Source: Pseudoruegeria sp. HB172150 (GTDB lineage: Bacteria; Pseudomonadota; Alphaproteobacteria; Rhodobacterales; Rhodobacteraceae). Taken from it: a stretch of DNA of 64,000 nucleotides. Made by a program: the position numbers and the translations under genes. Where the stretch lies: assembly GCF_013184805.1 (NCBI RefSeq), contig NZ_JAATNG010000001.1, positions 1,488,001-1,552,000 on the forward strand, read 5' to 3'. The stretch's first letter is position 1; every line of letters starts with the position of its first letter. The notes below the pieces were generated by a model. It was not told the origin of the DNA. It saw only the letters and a program-made list of their open reading frames with translations, and searched no databases. Positions 1-7,205 of the stretch are shown piece by piece.

Positions 1-1
1 C

Positions 2-715
2 GACAAGGCGTTTCTGAGCACACCGTACGCCCGCGAGGCGGAAGCAACGGTGCAGGACGTGACCGAGGACGGGCGGATCGTGCTCGACAGCACCATCTTC
101 TATGCGACCGGCGGCGGGCAGCCGGGCGACAGCGGCTGGTTGAGTTGGGAGGATCAGGAGATCGCCATCACCGATACGGTGAAAGGCGAAAACGGTGATG
201 TGGTGCTTGTCCCGGAATCCGGGGAGGTTCTGCCGGTGCACGGGCAGAAGGTTCACCAGCGGCTCGACTGGGAGCGGCGCTATTCGCATATGCGGGTCCA
301 CACGGCGCTGCATCTGCTGTCGGTAGTCATTCCGCTGCCGGTGACGGGCGGGTCCATTGCAGTCGGCAAGGGGCGGCTGGACTTCGCGATGCCGGAGCCT
401 CCGGAAGACAGGCAGGGGCTGGAGGATCATCTGAACGAACTGATCGCGCGGGACCTGGCGGTGACGCAGGACTGGATCAGCGAGGACGATCTCGACGCCA
501 ATCCCGGGCTCGTGAAGACGATGTCCGTCCAGCCGCCGCGCGGTGCGGGGCGCGTGCGACTGATCCGGATCGGGGCCGGGGAGACGCAGATCGACCTGCA
601 GCCCTGCGGCGGCACGCATGTGGCGCGAACCGGCGAGATCGGTACGGTGCGGCTGGGCAAGATCGAGAACAAGGGCAAGCAGAACCGGCGTGTGAACCTG
701 CTGCTTGACGGATAG
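2..715 (+). CDS. alaX: Alanyl-tRNA editing protein AlaX, 5'-truncated
   Basis: Hydrolyses mischarged Ser- or Gly-tRNA(Ala) in trans, a free-standing relative of the AlaRS editing domain. The zinc-site motifs are visible: HxxxH at 299-313 (HTALH) and CxxxH at 605-619 (CGGTH in QPCGGTHVARTGEIG). An early GGGQPGDSG stretch is typical of the AlaX N-terminal domain. The frame is open to the window edge (DKAFLSTPYARE...), so the true start lies just upstream. The GTG at 50 is not the natural start. The product is close to the usual 230-240 residues. The downstream methyltransferase is 30 bp away and may be co-transcribed. The function call rests on clear motifs; tRNA specificity is known only from the family. 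Confidence 0.9.
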   Translation, partial: DKAFLSTPYAREAEATVQDVTEDGRIVLDSTIFYATGGGQPGDSGWLSWEDQEIAITDTVKGENGDVVLVPESGEVLPVHGQKVHQRLDWERRYSHMRVHTALHLLSVVIPLPVTGGSIAVGKGRLDFAMPEPPEDRQGLEDHLNELIARDLAVTQDWISEDDLDANPGLVKTMSVQPPRGAGRVRLIRIGAGETQIDLQPCGGTHVARTGEIGTVRLGKIENKGKQNRRVNLLLDG

Positions 716-745
716 GGCAAGGCCGATAGGGTCGGCCGCCTACCA

Positions 746-1600
746 ATGGAGCGCGAATTGACCGACCGAACCACACCGCCGGACTGGCTGGACGCGAACC
801 GCGCGACCTGGGACGAGCGGGTCGGTCTGCACCTGAAATCCGATGCCTACGATCTGGCACCGCTGCGCGAGGGCAGGGCGGTTCTGCACCCGATCGAGGA
901 GGCCGAGATCGGCGATGTGGCCGGGCTGCGGATCGCGCACCTTCAATGCCATTTCGGCCGCGATACCCTGACATTGGCACAGAAGGGCGCTGCGCGCGTC
1001 GTCGGTCTGGATCTGTCTGGCGAAGCCATCCGTGTGGCGCGGGAACTGGCGGGCGAGTTGGGACTGGCGGACCGGGCCACATTCGTCGAGGCCGATCTCT
1101 ATTCCGCGCCCGAGGCGCTGGCGGAGGATGGGCCGTTCGACATGGTCTTCGTGACCTGGGGTGCGATCGGCTGGTTGCCGGATCTCGATCGCTGGGCGCG
1201 GATCGTGGCGGAACTGCTGAGGCCGGGCGGGCGGCTTTATCTGGCCGAGGGACATCCAGCGGCGATGGTCTTTGACACGGATGCCGGTGAAGCGGCAGAT
1301 GAAAAACCGGCCTGGCGCTATCCATACATGGACTTCGGCCTGCAGAAAGAAGAAGCGCCAAAGGACTACACCGGTGATTTTCCCGATCTGGAAGCCGGCC
1401 ACGAGTACTGGTGGGATCATCCGTTGAGCGAGATCCTGTCGGCGGTCGCATCGGCGGGGTTGCGTCTCGACTGGTTCCACGAGCACGACCAGGTACCGTG
1501 GCCGATGTTCAGTTTCCTGGCTCCGGCGCCCGGGGCGATGTACCGCTGGCCGGATCGCCGCTGGCTGCCGCTGGCATTCTCGCTGCAGGCCAGCAAATAG
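746..1600 (+). CDS. Class I SAM-dependent methyltransferase
   Basis: A 284-residue protein with a Rossmann-type methyltransferase core. SAM motif I is at LRIAHLQCHFGRDTL (about residues 62-76), an acidic motif II is in VVGLDLSGEAI, and PFDMVFVTWGAIGWL resembles motif IV. LRPGGRLYLAE is the usual post-motif strand. The substrate cannot be read from the sequence; many relatives are annotated only as methyltransferase domain 11/25 proteins. The ATG at 746 gives a normal N-terminus (WLDANRATWDERV is the typical opening of this group). It follows alaX by 30 bp and ends 52 bp before tRNA-Ser. Confidence 0.85.
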   Translation: MERELTDRTTPPDWLDANRATWDERVGLHLKSDAYDLAPLREGRAVLHPIEEAEIGDVAGLRIAHLQCHFGRDTLTLAQKGAARVVGLDLSGEAIRVARELAGELGLADRATFVEADLYSAPEALAEDGPFDMVFVTWGAIGWLPDLDRWARIVAELLRPGGRLYLAEGHPAAMVFDTDAGEAADEKPAWRYPYMDFGLQKEEAPKDYTGDFPDLEAGHEYWWDHPLSEILSAVASAGLRLDWFHEHDQVPWPMFSFLAPAPGAMYRWPDRRWLPLAFSLQASK

Positions 1601-1652
1601 GGCGTATTTCCCCTTGCAACGGGGCAAGGTGGGCGGATACATAGCCCGGACC

Positions 1653-1742
1653 GGAGAGGTGGCCGAGTGGTCGAAGGCGCACGCCTGGAACGCGTGTAGG
1701 CGGGAAACCGTCTCCAGGGTTCGAATCCCTGTCTCTCCGCCA
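1653..1742 (+). tRNA. tRNA-Ser (anticodon GGA)
   Basis: The acceptor stem GGAGAGG pairs with TCTCTCC, followed by discriminator G and an encoded CCA at 1740-1742. The anticodon loop CTGGAAC gives GGA. A long variable arm (GTGTAGGCGGGAAACCGTCTC region) marks a class II tRNA, and the T-arm is CAGGG-TTCGAAT-CCCTG. Length is 90 nt including CCA. It stands alone after the methyltransferase gene; no attachment-site duplication was noticed downstream. Confidence 0.95.
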
Positions 1743-2128
1743 CAAAACTTCGTAACAGTTCGTAATTAAACGTTTGTTTCTGTGATGGGCTGGATTGTAT
1801 CCATCCAGCCCTCCAAAAAATCCGAGCTATCAATGCAGACAAGTATATCAGTGATCTACCGGCTCAGTATGCTGATTCATGAGCTCCAAGCATCGACGAA
1901 GCAACTCGTCGATCCCGCAGAAGCAATGCGCGGACCTAAATCTCCAATGTTCAATCTCTAAGCGGATTTCTTTTGTTCGCAATTGAGTTGCAGAAAGTTT
2001 CGGCTCTGAGCGGACGTTGGAAACTACCGTGATGCTGTAAGCCTGAACGGAGCGAATTAAAGAATGCCGCCTCCAAAAGGAGCCGGTCAGCCAGCATCCA
2101 CAGTGAAGTCGCGCGCGTTTTCCCCCGA
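1743..2128. other. Gene-free stretch after tRNA-Ser with two hairpins
   Basis: No convincing coding region. Two inverted repeats are present. GGGCTGGAT/ATCCAGCCC at 1787-1811 (9-bp stem, 7-nt loop) may end the tRNA transcript but has no T-tract on the plus strand. ATCGACGA/TCGTCGAT at 1892-1913 (8-bp stem, 6-nt loop) could serve the converging histidine kinase gene. The composition is more AT-rich than the flanks. Nothing else was recognised. Confidence 0.4.
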
Positions 2129-3457
2129 CTACCGGTTCGCCGGCAGTGTAAAGGCTGCGCGCATGCCGCCGGATGGTGTGTCGCCGAGGTTCAGCGCCCC
2201 GCCGTGGCGCTCGACGATGCGGCGGGTAAGCGCAAGGCCCAGACCGTCCCCGTCGGCATTGCCGCCGCGGGCGATGTTGCCATGCTGGAACGGCTGCAGC
2301 AGCCGCTCGCGTTCTTCCATGGGGATGCCCGGACCGTCATCCTCGACGGCGACTGTGTGCCATTGGCGCCCGGGCACCAGGACGACGCGGGGGGTGGCGC
2401 CGTATTTCAGCGCGTTGTCGATCAGGTTTGCCACCGCGCGCCCCAACAGCTGCCCGTTCCCCTGCGCCTCTGCCGGGGCGTCCGGCTTGCCGTCGACAAG
2501 GGGGATGCCGGCCTCTTCGGCCAAATCGGCAAGCAGCGCGCGCAGGTCGACCTTGTCATCCAGGCTGGGGCCATCGGCCTGGGCAAGCTGGAAGGCGGCA
2601 TCGGCAACCCGCTCGATCTGCGTGATGTCCCGGCCCGCGGCCTCCTGCAACTCGGGGTCAAGTTTGCGCAGACGAAGCGTAAGCCGCGCCAGCGGTGTGC
2701 GGACATCGTGGGACAGGGCGATCAGCATGTCCGTCCGGTTGCGGTCGGCGCGGGCAATGCGGTGCTGCATGTCATCGAAGGCAAGGACCATCGCCCGCAG
2801 ATCCGGTGCCCGCGGCAGCGGAATTGTGCGAGGTTCCAGATCGCGCCCGAAGGACTCTGCTGCCTCAGCCAGCCGGCGCAACGGCCGCGTCTCGCGCCAG
2901 ACGACGATCATCACGATCAGGGCAAGCAGCGTGGCAAGCAGCGCCGAGACCATGCCGACCGGCAGCCCGGCCAGCGACAGCCCCGGTGTCAATCGGCGCC
3001 CAACGGAGAGCCAGGTTTCGTCGGAAAGCTGGACAAGCAGCTGAAGCCTGCCAGGAGAAATCCAGGCGCGCGCGCCCGGAAACCAATCGAAACGCGTACT
3101 TTCCGGGGCAGTCAGCCGCACTTCGTGGCCGGCCATGAAATCGGAATACTGGGAAAATCCCGCGGTCAGCCTGGGCAGGATCTGGCGGCCCCTGATTTCC
3201 TCTTCGGGATCCACGCCATGCCGCAACACCAGGCCGGAGCCGAAAAAGGCCCGCGCGAGCAGATCGCGTTCCTCTGGTCCGGCGTTGTCAAACAGTCTGA
3301 CGGTGGCCTCCATCTGGTCGGCCGCAGGAAAGATATGGCGTCCCGGCAGGGTGTCTTGCCGGTCGATCAGATACACGGCCAGGACCAGCGCCTGCGTCAG
3401 GAACATGCCGAGAGCGATGAACAGGATCAGCCGGCCGGTAAGGCCGAGGCGGTTCAT
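2129..3457 (-). CDS. Sensor histidine kinase, EnvZ-like
   Basis: A 442-residue membrane kinase that autophosphorylates and passes phosphate to the adjacent OmpR-type regulator. Transmembrane segments lie at about residues 10-30 and 165-187 and enclose a periplasmic sensor of about 130 residues. They are followed by a HAMP-like linker and a dimerisation domain with the phospho-acceptor His250 (ALSHDVRTPLARL). The ATP-binding domain shows the N box NLIDNALKYG, the G1 box DDGPGIP and the G2 box GLGLAL. The gene overlaps the regulator by 4 bp (ATGA), so translation is coupled. The signal sensed is unknown. Boxes near its regulator and two envelope-protein genes suggest an envelope-related stimulus. 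Confidence 0.93.
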   Translation of the reverse strand: MNRLGLTGRLILFIALGMFLTQALVLAVYLIDRQDTLPGRHIFPAADQMEATVRLFDNAGPEERDLLARAFFGSGLVLRHGVDPEEEIRGRQILPRLTAGFSQYSDFMAGHEVRLTAPESTRFDWFPGARAWISPGRLQLLVQLSDETWLSVGRRLTPGLSLAGLPVGMVSALLATLLALIVMIVVWRETRPLRRLAEAAESFGRDLEPRTIPLPRAPDLRAMVLAFDDMQHRIARADRNRTDMLIALSHDVRTPLARLTLRLRKLDPELQEAAGRDITQIERVADAAFQLAQADGPSLDDKVDLRALLADLAEEAGIPLVDGKPDAPAEAQGNGQLLGRAVANLIDNALKYGATPRVVLVPGRQWHTVAVEDDGPGIPMEERERLLQPFQHGNIARGGNADGDGLGLALTRRIVERHGGALNLGDTPSGGMRAAFTLPANR

Positions 3458-4179
3458 GCCCGCGATCTCCGGACCTGCGGCGCGAACAGATAGCCGCCGC
3501 CGCGCACCGTCTTGATGATTTCACGCGTGTCCGGCGTATCGCCGATCTTGCGACGCAGCTTGGAGACCTGCACGTCGATCGCCCGGTCGAACGGGCCGCT
3601 CATCCGCCCGCGTGTCACGTCCAGCAGGTGATCACGGCTTAGAACCCGGCCCGGCGCCATCACGAAATGCACGAGAAGGTCGAACTCGCCGGAGGACAGC
3701 CGCGCATCGGTTCCAGTCTCGCGGTCGGTCAGGCTCCGGGCGGCAAAATCCATCCGCCAGCCAAGGAAGTCGGCCACGTCTCGCGGACTGGCCACATCCG
3801 GACGAAGCCGTCGCAGCACCGCGCGGACCCGGGCCGTCAGTTCGCGCGGGTTGAACGGCTTGGCGATGTAGTCGTCGGCACCAAGTTCCAGCCCGATGAT
3901 GCGGTCGATGTCGCTGCCGCGCGCCGTCAGCATCAGGATACCGAACCGTCCCTGCGGCGCCAGCCTGCGGCAGACCGACAGTCCGTCTTCCCCGGGCAGC
4001 ATCACGTCCAGAAGCAGCAGATCGGGCGTGTCGCGCAGAAGGTGTTCGTCAAGCTCTGCCGCGCTGCCCAGGGAGGCCACGTCAAAGCCGCCCTCCTCCA
4101 GCATGGCGGCGGTCAATGCGCGCAGTTCGGCATCGTCTTCGACAAGAGCAATGCGGCGCCGGTTCTCGGGCGTTTCCAT
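3454..4179 (-). CDS. OmpR-family response regulator
   Basis: 241 residues. An N-terminal receiver domain carries the acidic pocket EDD (residues 14-16), phospho-acceptor Asp58 (LLLLDVMLPGEDG), a Thr/Ser switch region (MLTARG) and Lys in YIAKPFNPREL. A C-terminal winged-helix domain follows (LSSGEFDLLVHFVMAPGRVLSRDHLLD...VRGGGYLF). It is first in a two-gene operon with the kinase. A direct-repeat box at 4231-4261 lies 52 bp upstream of its start, and a near copy lies upstream of the small exported protein at 5406. Autoregulation and control of these neighbours is therefore likely, by inference. Confidence 0.94.
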   Translation of the reverse strand: METPENRRRIALVEDDAELRALTAAMLEEGGFDVASLGSAAELDEHLLRDTPDLLLLDVMLPGEDGLSVCRRLAPQGRFGILMLTARGSDIDRIIGLELGADDYIAKPFNPRELTARVRAVLRRLRPDVASPRDVADFLGWRMDFAARSLTDRETGTDARLSSGEFDLLVHFVMAPGRVLSRDHLLDVTRGRMSGPFDRAIDVQVSKLRRKIGDTPDTREIIKTVRGGGYLFAPQVRRSRA

Positions 4180-4230
4180 CGCGCGACACTAGCCCAGCCT
4201 GCAGTCGACCTGAAGTCGCAGCGGGGCTGC

Positions 4231-4261
4231 TTAACAAAAGGTTACAAAACTTTTCCCGCCG
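4231..4261 (+). promoter_or_regulatory. Direct-repeat box 1, candidate response-regulator site
   Basis: Two tandem 10-bp units, TTAACAAAAG and GTTACAAAAC, are followed by TTTTCCCGCCG. The same arrangement occurs at 5278-5308 in the same orientation, with identity over the last 16 bases. Tandem half-sites at a 10-bp pitch are how OmpR/PhoB-family dimers bind DNA. The box sits between the divergent regulator gene and the MipA-family gene. A short palindrome, GTGCTT-AC-AAGCAC, follows at 4270-4283. Confidence 0.65.
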
Positions 4262-4322
4262 CACATGAAGTGCTTACAAGCACGCGCCACAGAGCCCGGA
4301 AGGTCAAGATCAGGGCACGGCA

Positions 4323-4403
4323 ATGAAATCTAGCACCTCTGCGCGCAAGAGACCCGGAACACCATTCGGGCGGGTGCAGAGTGCATGCCGCCAATGTCTC
4401 TGA
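4323..4403 (+). CDS. Possible 26-residue leader peptide ORF
   Basis: A short ORF encoding 26 residues, rich in Arg, Lys and Ser (start MKSSTSARKRPG). AGGG at 4312-4315 is placed 7 nt before its ATG. It ends 22 bp before the intrinsic terminator at 4426-4458 and lies between regulatory box 1 and the MipA gene. That is the layout of a transcription-attenuation leader. No homologue is recognised, and the ORF could be chance. The case rests on its position and ribosome-binding site. Confidence 0.3.
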   Translation: MKSSTSARKRPGTPFGRVQSACRQCL

Positions 4404-4425
4404 TGCAATGGCCGGTTTTCCCATG

Positions 4426-4458
4426 GTCACCCCGGTCTTTCCGCCCGGGGTGACTTTT
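4426..4458 (+). terminator. Intrinsic terminator upstream of the MipA gene
   Basis: A perfect 10-bp stem, GTCACCCCGG/CCGGGGTGAC, with a 9-nt loop followed directly by TTTT. No annotated gene ends here. The hairpin lies 40 bp before the MipA start codon, so it either ends a short transcript (leader or small RNA) begun near box 1 or attenuates transcription into the MipA gene. GGGTG at 4372-4376 could pair with CACCC of the 5' arm as an alternative fold (weak). Confidence 0.65.
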
Positions 4459-4498
4459 CCCGTGCGATCAAGTCGAACCGAAGCGAAGGAAGAATGAC

Positions 4499-5242
4499 AT
4501 GAAGCAACTCGTCTGGGCGGCTGCGATGGCGGTTATCGCGGGGCAGGTGGCTGCACAGGGCGCGGGCCCGGAATGGCACGGCATGGCCGCACTAGGGCTG
4601 CGGACGGCGCCGGTTTTCGAGGGCAGCCAGGACTATGAAACCCTCGTGGTCCCGTTTGTCAGCCTGGATTACGGACGGGTAAGCCTTGGTCGCGACGGAC
4701 TGGCCATTACCGCCTTCCGTGAGGGAGGGGCGACCCTTTCGGCGACCATCGGCTATGGGGGCGGGCGCGACGGGGCCGATCTGGAGCTGCCGGGGCAGGC
4801 CGACATCGACGACGCCTTCCGCGTCGGTTTCGTTGGCAGCTACGATACCCGGATCGGCCGGATCCATGGTTCGCTGCAGCATTACCTTGCGGGGACCGAG
4901 GGTACCTCGGCGACGTTCGGGCTGGCGAACCGCGTTCCGGTGACCGAGCGGCTGAACCTGAGCGCCGATCTGTCGCTGACCTTCTCGGATGACAAGTACA
5001 TGGAAGGTTATTTCGGCCTGGACAACGAAGCCGCCATGGATGCCCATCAACCGATCTACGAAATCGGCGGCGGCTTTCGGCGCGCGCAGCTTGGACTGGG
5101 GGCGACCTACCGGCTGTCCGAGAACCTGCGTCTTGGCGGACAGGTTTCCGTCGCGCAGCTTGGATCGGAAGTCCGGGACAGCCCCGTCGTGCAGGAGGAT
5201 CTGAGCGTGACGGGCATGGTCTTCCTGGGTTTCGCCTTCTGA
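4499..5242 (+). CDS. MipA/OmpV family outer membrane protein
   Basis: 247 residues with a signal peptide (MKQLVWAAAMAVIAGQVAAQ, cleavage about residue 20). Alternating beta-strand segments rich in Gly and aromatics follow, ending in a terminal Phe (MVFLGFAF), as expected for an outer membrane barrel. The opening GPEWHGMAALGLRTAPVFEGSQDY is typical of the MipA/OmpV family, whose members are porin-like or murein-scaffold proteins and often fall under two-component control. The start is supported by AAGGAAGA just upstream. It is divergent from the OmpR/EnvZ-like pair and preceded by box 1 and a terminator hairpin, so its expression may be both activated and attenuated. Its cargo or role is unknown. 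Confidence 0.85.
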   Translation: MKQLVWAAAMAVIAGQVAAQGAGPEWHGMAALGLRTAPVFEGSQDYETLVVPFVSLDYGRVSLGRDGLAITAFREGGATLSATIGYGGGRDGADLELPGQADIDDAFRVGFVGSYDTRIGRIHGSLQHYLAGTEGTSATFGLANRVPVTERLNLSADLSLTFSDDKYMEGYFGLDNEAAMDAHQPIYEIGGGFRRAQLGLGATYRLSENLRLGGQVSVAQLGSEVRDSPVVQEDLSVTGMVFLGFAF

Positions 5243-5277
5243 CCGTTCCACCCGGCGACAGGATCGCGCCCGCCGCA

Positions 5278-5308
5278 CTTACAAAGCTTAACAAAACTTT
5301 TCCCGCCG
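5278..5308 (+). promoter_or_regulatory. Direct-repeat box 2, candidate response-regulator site
   Basis: CTTACAAAGC and TTAACAAAAC in tandem, followed by TTTTCCCGCCG. It matches box 1 (4231-4261) in spacing and orientation. It lies 98 bp upstream of the small exported protein gene at 5406, which is consistent with activation of that promoter by the neighbouring response regulator. Confidence 0.65.
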
Positions 5309-5405
5309 GAAATCCGCGCTTTACGCCGGCCAGCGACAAGGCGGCGTCCTTCGGTGAACCGGCAAACCGGTTGGCCGATCTGCGACAGAATGAAAGGAAG
5401 CAACC

Positions 5406-5672
5406 ATGACCCTGAAGATCACTGCGATCTCCACTGTACTTGCCCTCGGTCTCGCCGGTCAGGCAGCGGCCGACGGGACCACGATCATCGGCCCCAACGG
5501 CGGAGTGGTGCACGGCACCGGCTCGTCGCACGGCGTCGTCGTCGTAGGGAACGACTACCGCCCCGTTGTGCGGCGCACCCGCTGCCAAGAAGGGCCTAAC
5601 GGAAACACGTTGTGCAGCACCCGGTTGTGGCTGGACGACGACCCGAAGCGGGTGATCATCCTCGGGAACTGA
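5406..5672 (+). CDS. Small exported protein of unknown function
   Basis: 88 residues. An N-terminal signal peptide (residues 1-22, ending QAAADG) precedes a mature part of about 66 residues rich in Gly and Val (IIGPNGGVVHGTGSSHGVVVVGNDYRPVV). There is one pair of cysteines about 10 residues apart (CQEGPNGNTLC) that could form a disulfide in the periplasm. The tail is LWLDDDPKRVIILGN. I do not recognise a family. AAAGGAAG precedes the ATG. Box 2 upstream ties it to the two-component system. Length, signal peptide and cysteine pair argue for a real periplasmic or envelope-associated protein. Confidence 0.75.
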   Translation: MTLKITAISTVLALGLAGQAAADGTTIIGPNGGVVHGTGSSHGVVVVGNDYRPVVRRTRCQEGPNGNTLCSTRLWLDDDPKRVIILGN

Positions 5673-5771
5673 GGTCCGCTTCTCGAAACCCGCGGCGTGC
5701 CGGCGGTCTGGTTGCCTAGAATCGGATCGCCGGCATTTGTTTTTCCGCCCTCCCCGGATTCCCCGTCATCG

Positions 5772-5805
5772 CCGTCCGGGCCGCCTTGCCAGTCGGCCCG
5801 GACGG
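5772..5805 (+). terminator. Stem-loop, probable terminator
   Basis: A perfect 11-bp inverted repeat, CCGTCCGGGCC/GGCCCGGACGG, with a 12-nt loop. It lies about 100 bp downstream of the small exported protein gene and 90 bp before the P450 gene. There is no T-tract, so termination may be Rho-assisted or the hairpin may stabilise the 3' end. Confidence 0.45.
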
Positions 5806-5896
5806 TCAGGTGGGCCCACGGAATCCGGACGCGATCTGAATTGCCTGAAGACCCATTGGGCGCCTTTACCTGTAAAGAAAACAAAGGATTAATACA

Positions 5897-7111
5897 TTGA
5901 ATAAGACCACGCCGATTACCGTTGAAGCACCCCTGATCGATCCGGACTGGCTGCTTGAAGATCCGCATGCCCGGTTCGCCGAACTGCGCAGGGACCACCC
6001 GGTCATCCGCATCAACCTGCAAAGCTATTACGTTCTTCGCGCCGCTGACGTCGTGCCGCTGCTGAAGGACGACCGGACGGTCCAGATCGAAGGCCGTGAC
6101 TACGTCGCGCATCACAATGTGCCCGATGGCGCGATGGCCCGTTTCCTGAACGACATCCTGCTCTTCGCCAATGGCAAGGACCACCGGACCAAGCGCGGCC
6201 CCTTTGCCCGCGCCTTTTCGCATCAGGCCATCTTGCCGTCGAAAAACCGTATCCGGGCCGTCGCGCGCAAGATCGTCGCCGACCTTCCGCGCGGCGAAAG
6301 CTTCGACTTCGTCGAGCGCATGGCGGCACGGGTTCCGGCCGAGATGATCGCCGCGATCATCGGGTTTCCGGTTGCCGACGCCTCCTATTTTGCCTCGCGC
6401 ATCTACGAGATGGCCGGCGCGATCGGGCCGGTTTATCCGGTAGAGAAACACGACCGGGTCGAGATCGCGGCGCGCGAGGCGTTCGCCTATGTCGAGGAGC
6501 AGATGACCGCCCGGCTGGCCGCGCCCACGGACGATCTTCTGTCCCGGCTGGTCACCGACTGGCAGCAGACGCGGGGCATGGAATTCAGCTGCCTCGTCAA
6601 TCAGGTGCTGGCCTTTGTGCTTGGCGGCAGCGACACGACCCGCGCCGCCTTTGCCAATGCGGTGGCCCTGCTGCGCCAGCGCCCGGACGACTGGGCCGCG
6701 CTGCAGGCTGACCCGTCCCTTGTCCCCGGAGCGATCTCGGAAAGCATGCGGTTCGACCCCTCGGTCAGCAATGTCCCGCGCTTCACGCTGGAGCCGATCC
6801 GGATCGGCGGGACAACCGTGCCGGCCGGCGTTCTGCTGCAGCTCAGCACGATGTCCGCGATGCGGGATCCGGAGATGTACAGCAGGCCGGACGAGTTCCT
6901 GATGCGCCGGACCGACCACCCCCGCCTGCACCTTGTCTTCGGCCACGGCCCGCACCGCTGCATCGGCGAGATGCTGGCCCGGCTGGAGATGGAGGAAAGC
7001 CTGAAGGCCCTTCTGGAAGACGCGCCGGGTATCGAGATCCAGACGCCCCCGCGGATGATCGGGTTCGGCGGCATCCGGCAGATCACGCCGATGATGGTCC
7101 GCATTCCGTAA
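5897..7111 (+). CDS. Cytochrome P450
   Basis: A 404-residue soluble bacterial P450 that would oxidise a small organic substrate with electrons from a ferredoxin system, which is not encoded here. The heme-ligand loop FGHGPHRCIG contains Cys355. The I-helix oxygen-activation motif GGSDTTR is at about residues 243-249, and ESMR at 282-285 is the ExxR motif. The start is TTG at 5897, preceded by AAAGGA at 5 to 10 nt; no better in-frame ATG exists nearby. Substrate unknown. An RND pump operon begins 94 bp downstream on the same strand, which may point to a shared role in dealing with a hydrophobic compound, but that is conjecture. Confidence 0.9.
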   Translation: MNKTTPITVEAPLIDPDWLLEDPHARFAELRRDHPVIRINLQSYYVLRAADVVPLLKDDRTVQIEGRDYVAHHNVPDGAMARFLNDILLFANGKDHRTKRGPFARAFSHQAILPSKNRIRAVARKIVADLPRGESFDFVERMAARVPAEMIAAIIGFPVADASYFASRIYEMAGAIGPVYPVEKHDRVEIAAREAFAYVEEQMTARLAAPTDDLLSRLVTDWQQTRGMEFSCLVNQVLAFVLGGSDTTRAAFANAVALLRQRPDDWAALQADPSLVPGAISESMRFDPSVSNVPRFTLEPIRIGGTTVPAGVLLQLSTMSAMRDPEMYSRPDEFLMRRTDHPRLHLVFGHGPHRCIGEMLARLEMEESLKALLEDAPGIEIQTPPRMIGFGGIRQITPMMVRIP

Positions 7112-7205
7112 GCAATCTTCCCTGAAACCCACAGCCACGCGGCATCGGACGGTTTGCGCCTTTCGATGCCGCACCTGCGTCCGGCGCGCCGGACAAGCGA
7201 ACGAC

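Noticed and set aside
1653..2128. tRNA-Ser as an integration site of an island
   Set aside because: No integrase gene and no repeat of the tRNA 3' end were found in the following sequence.
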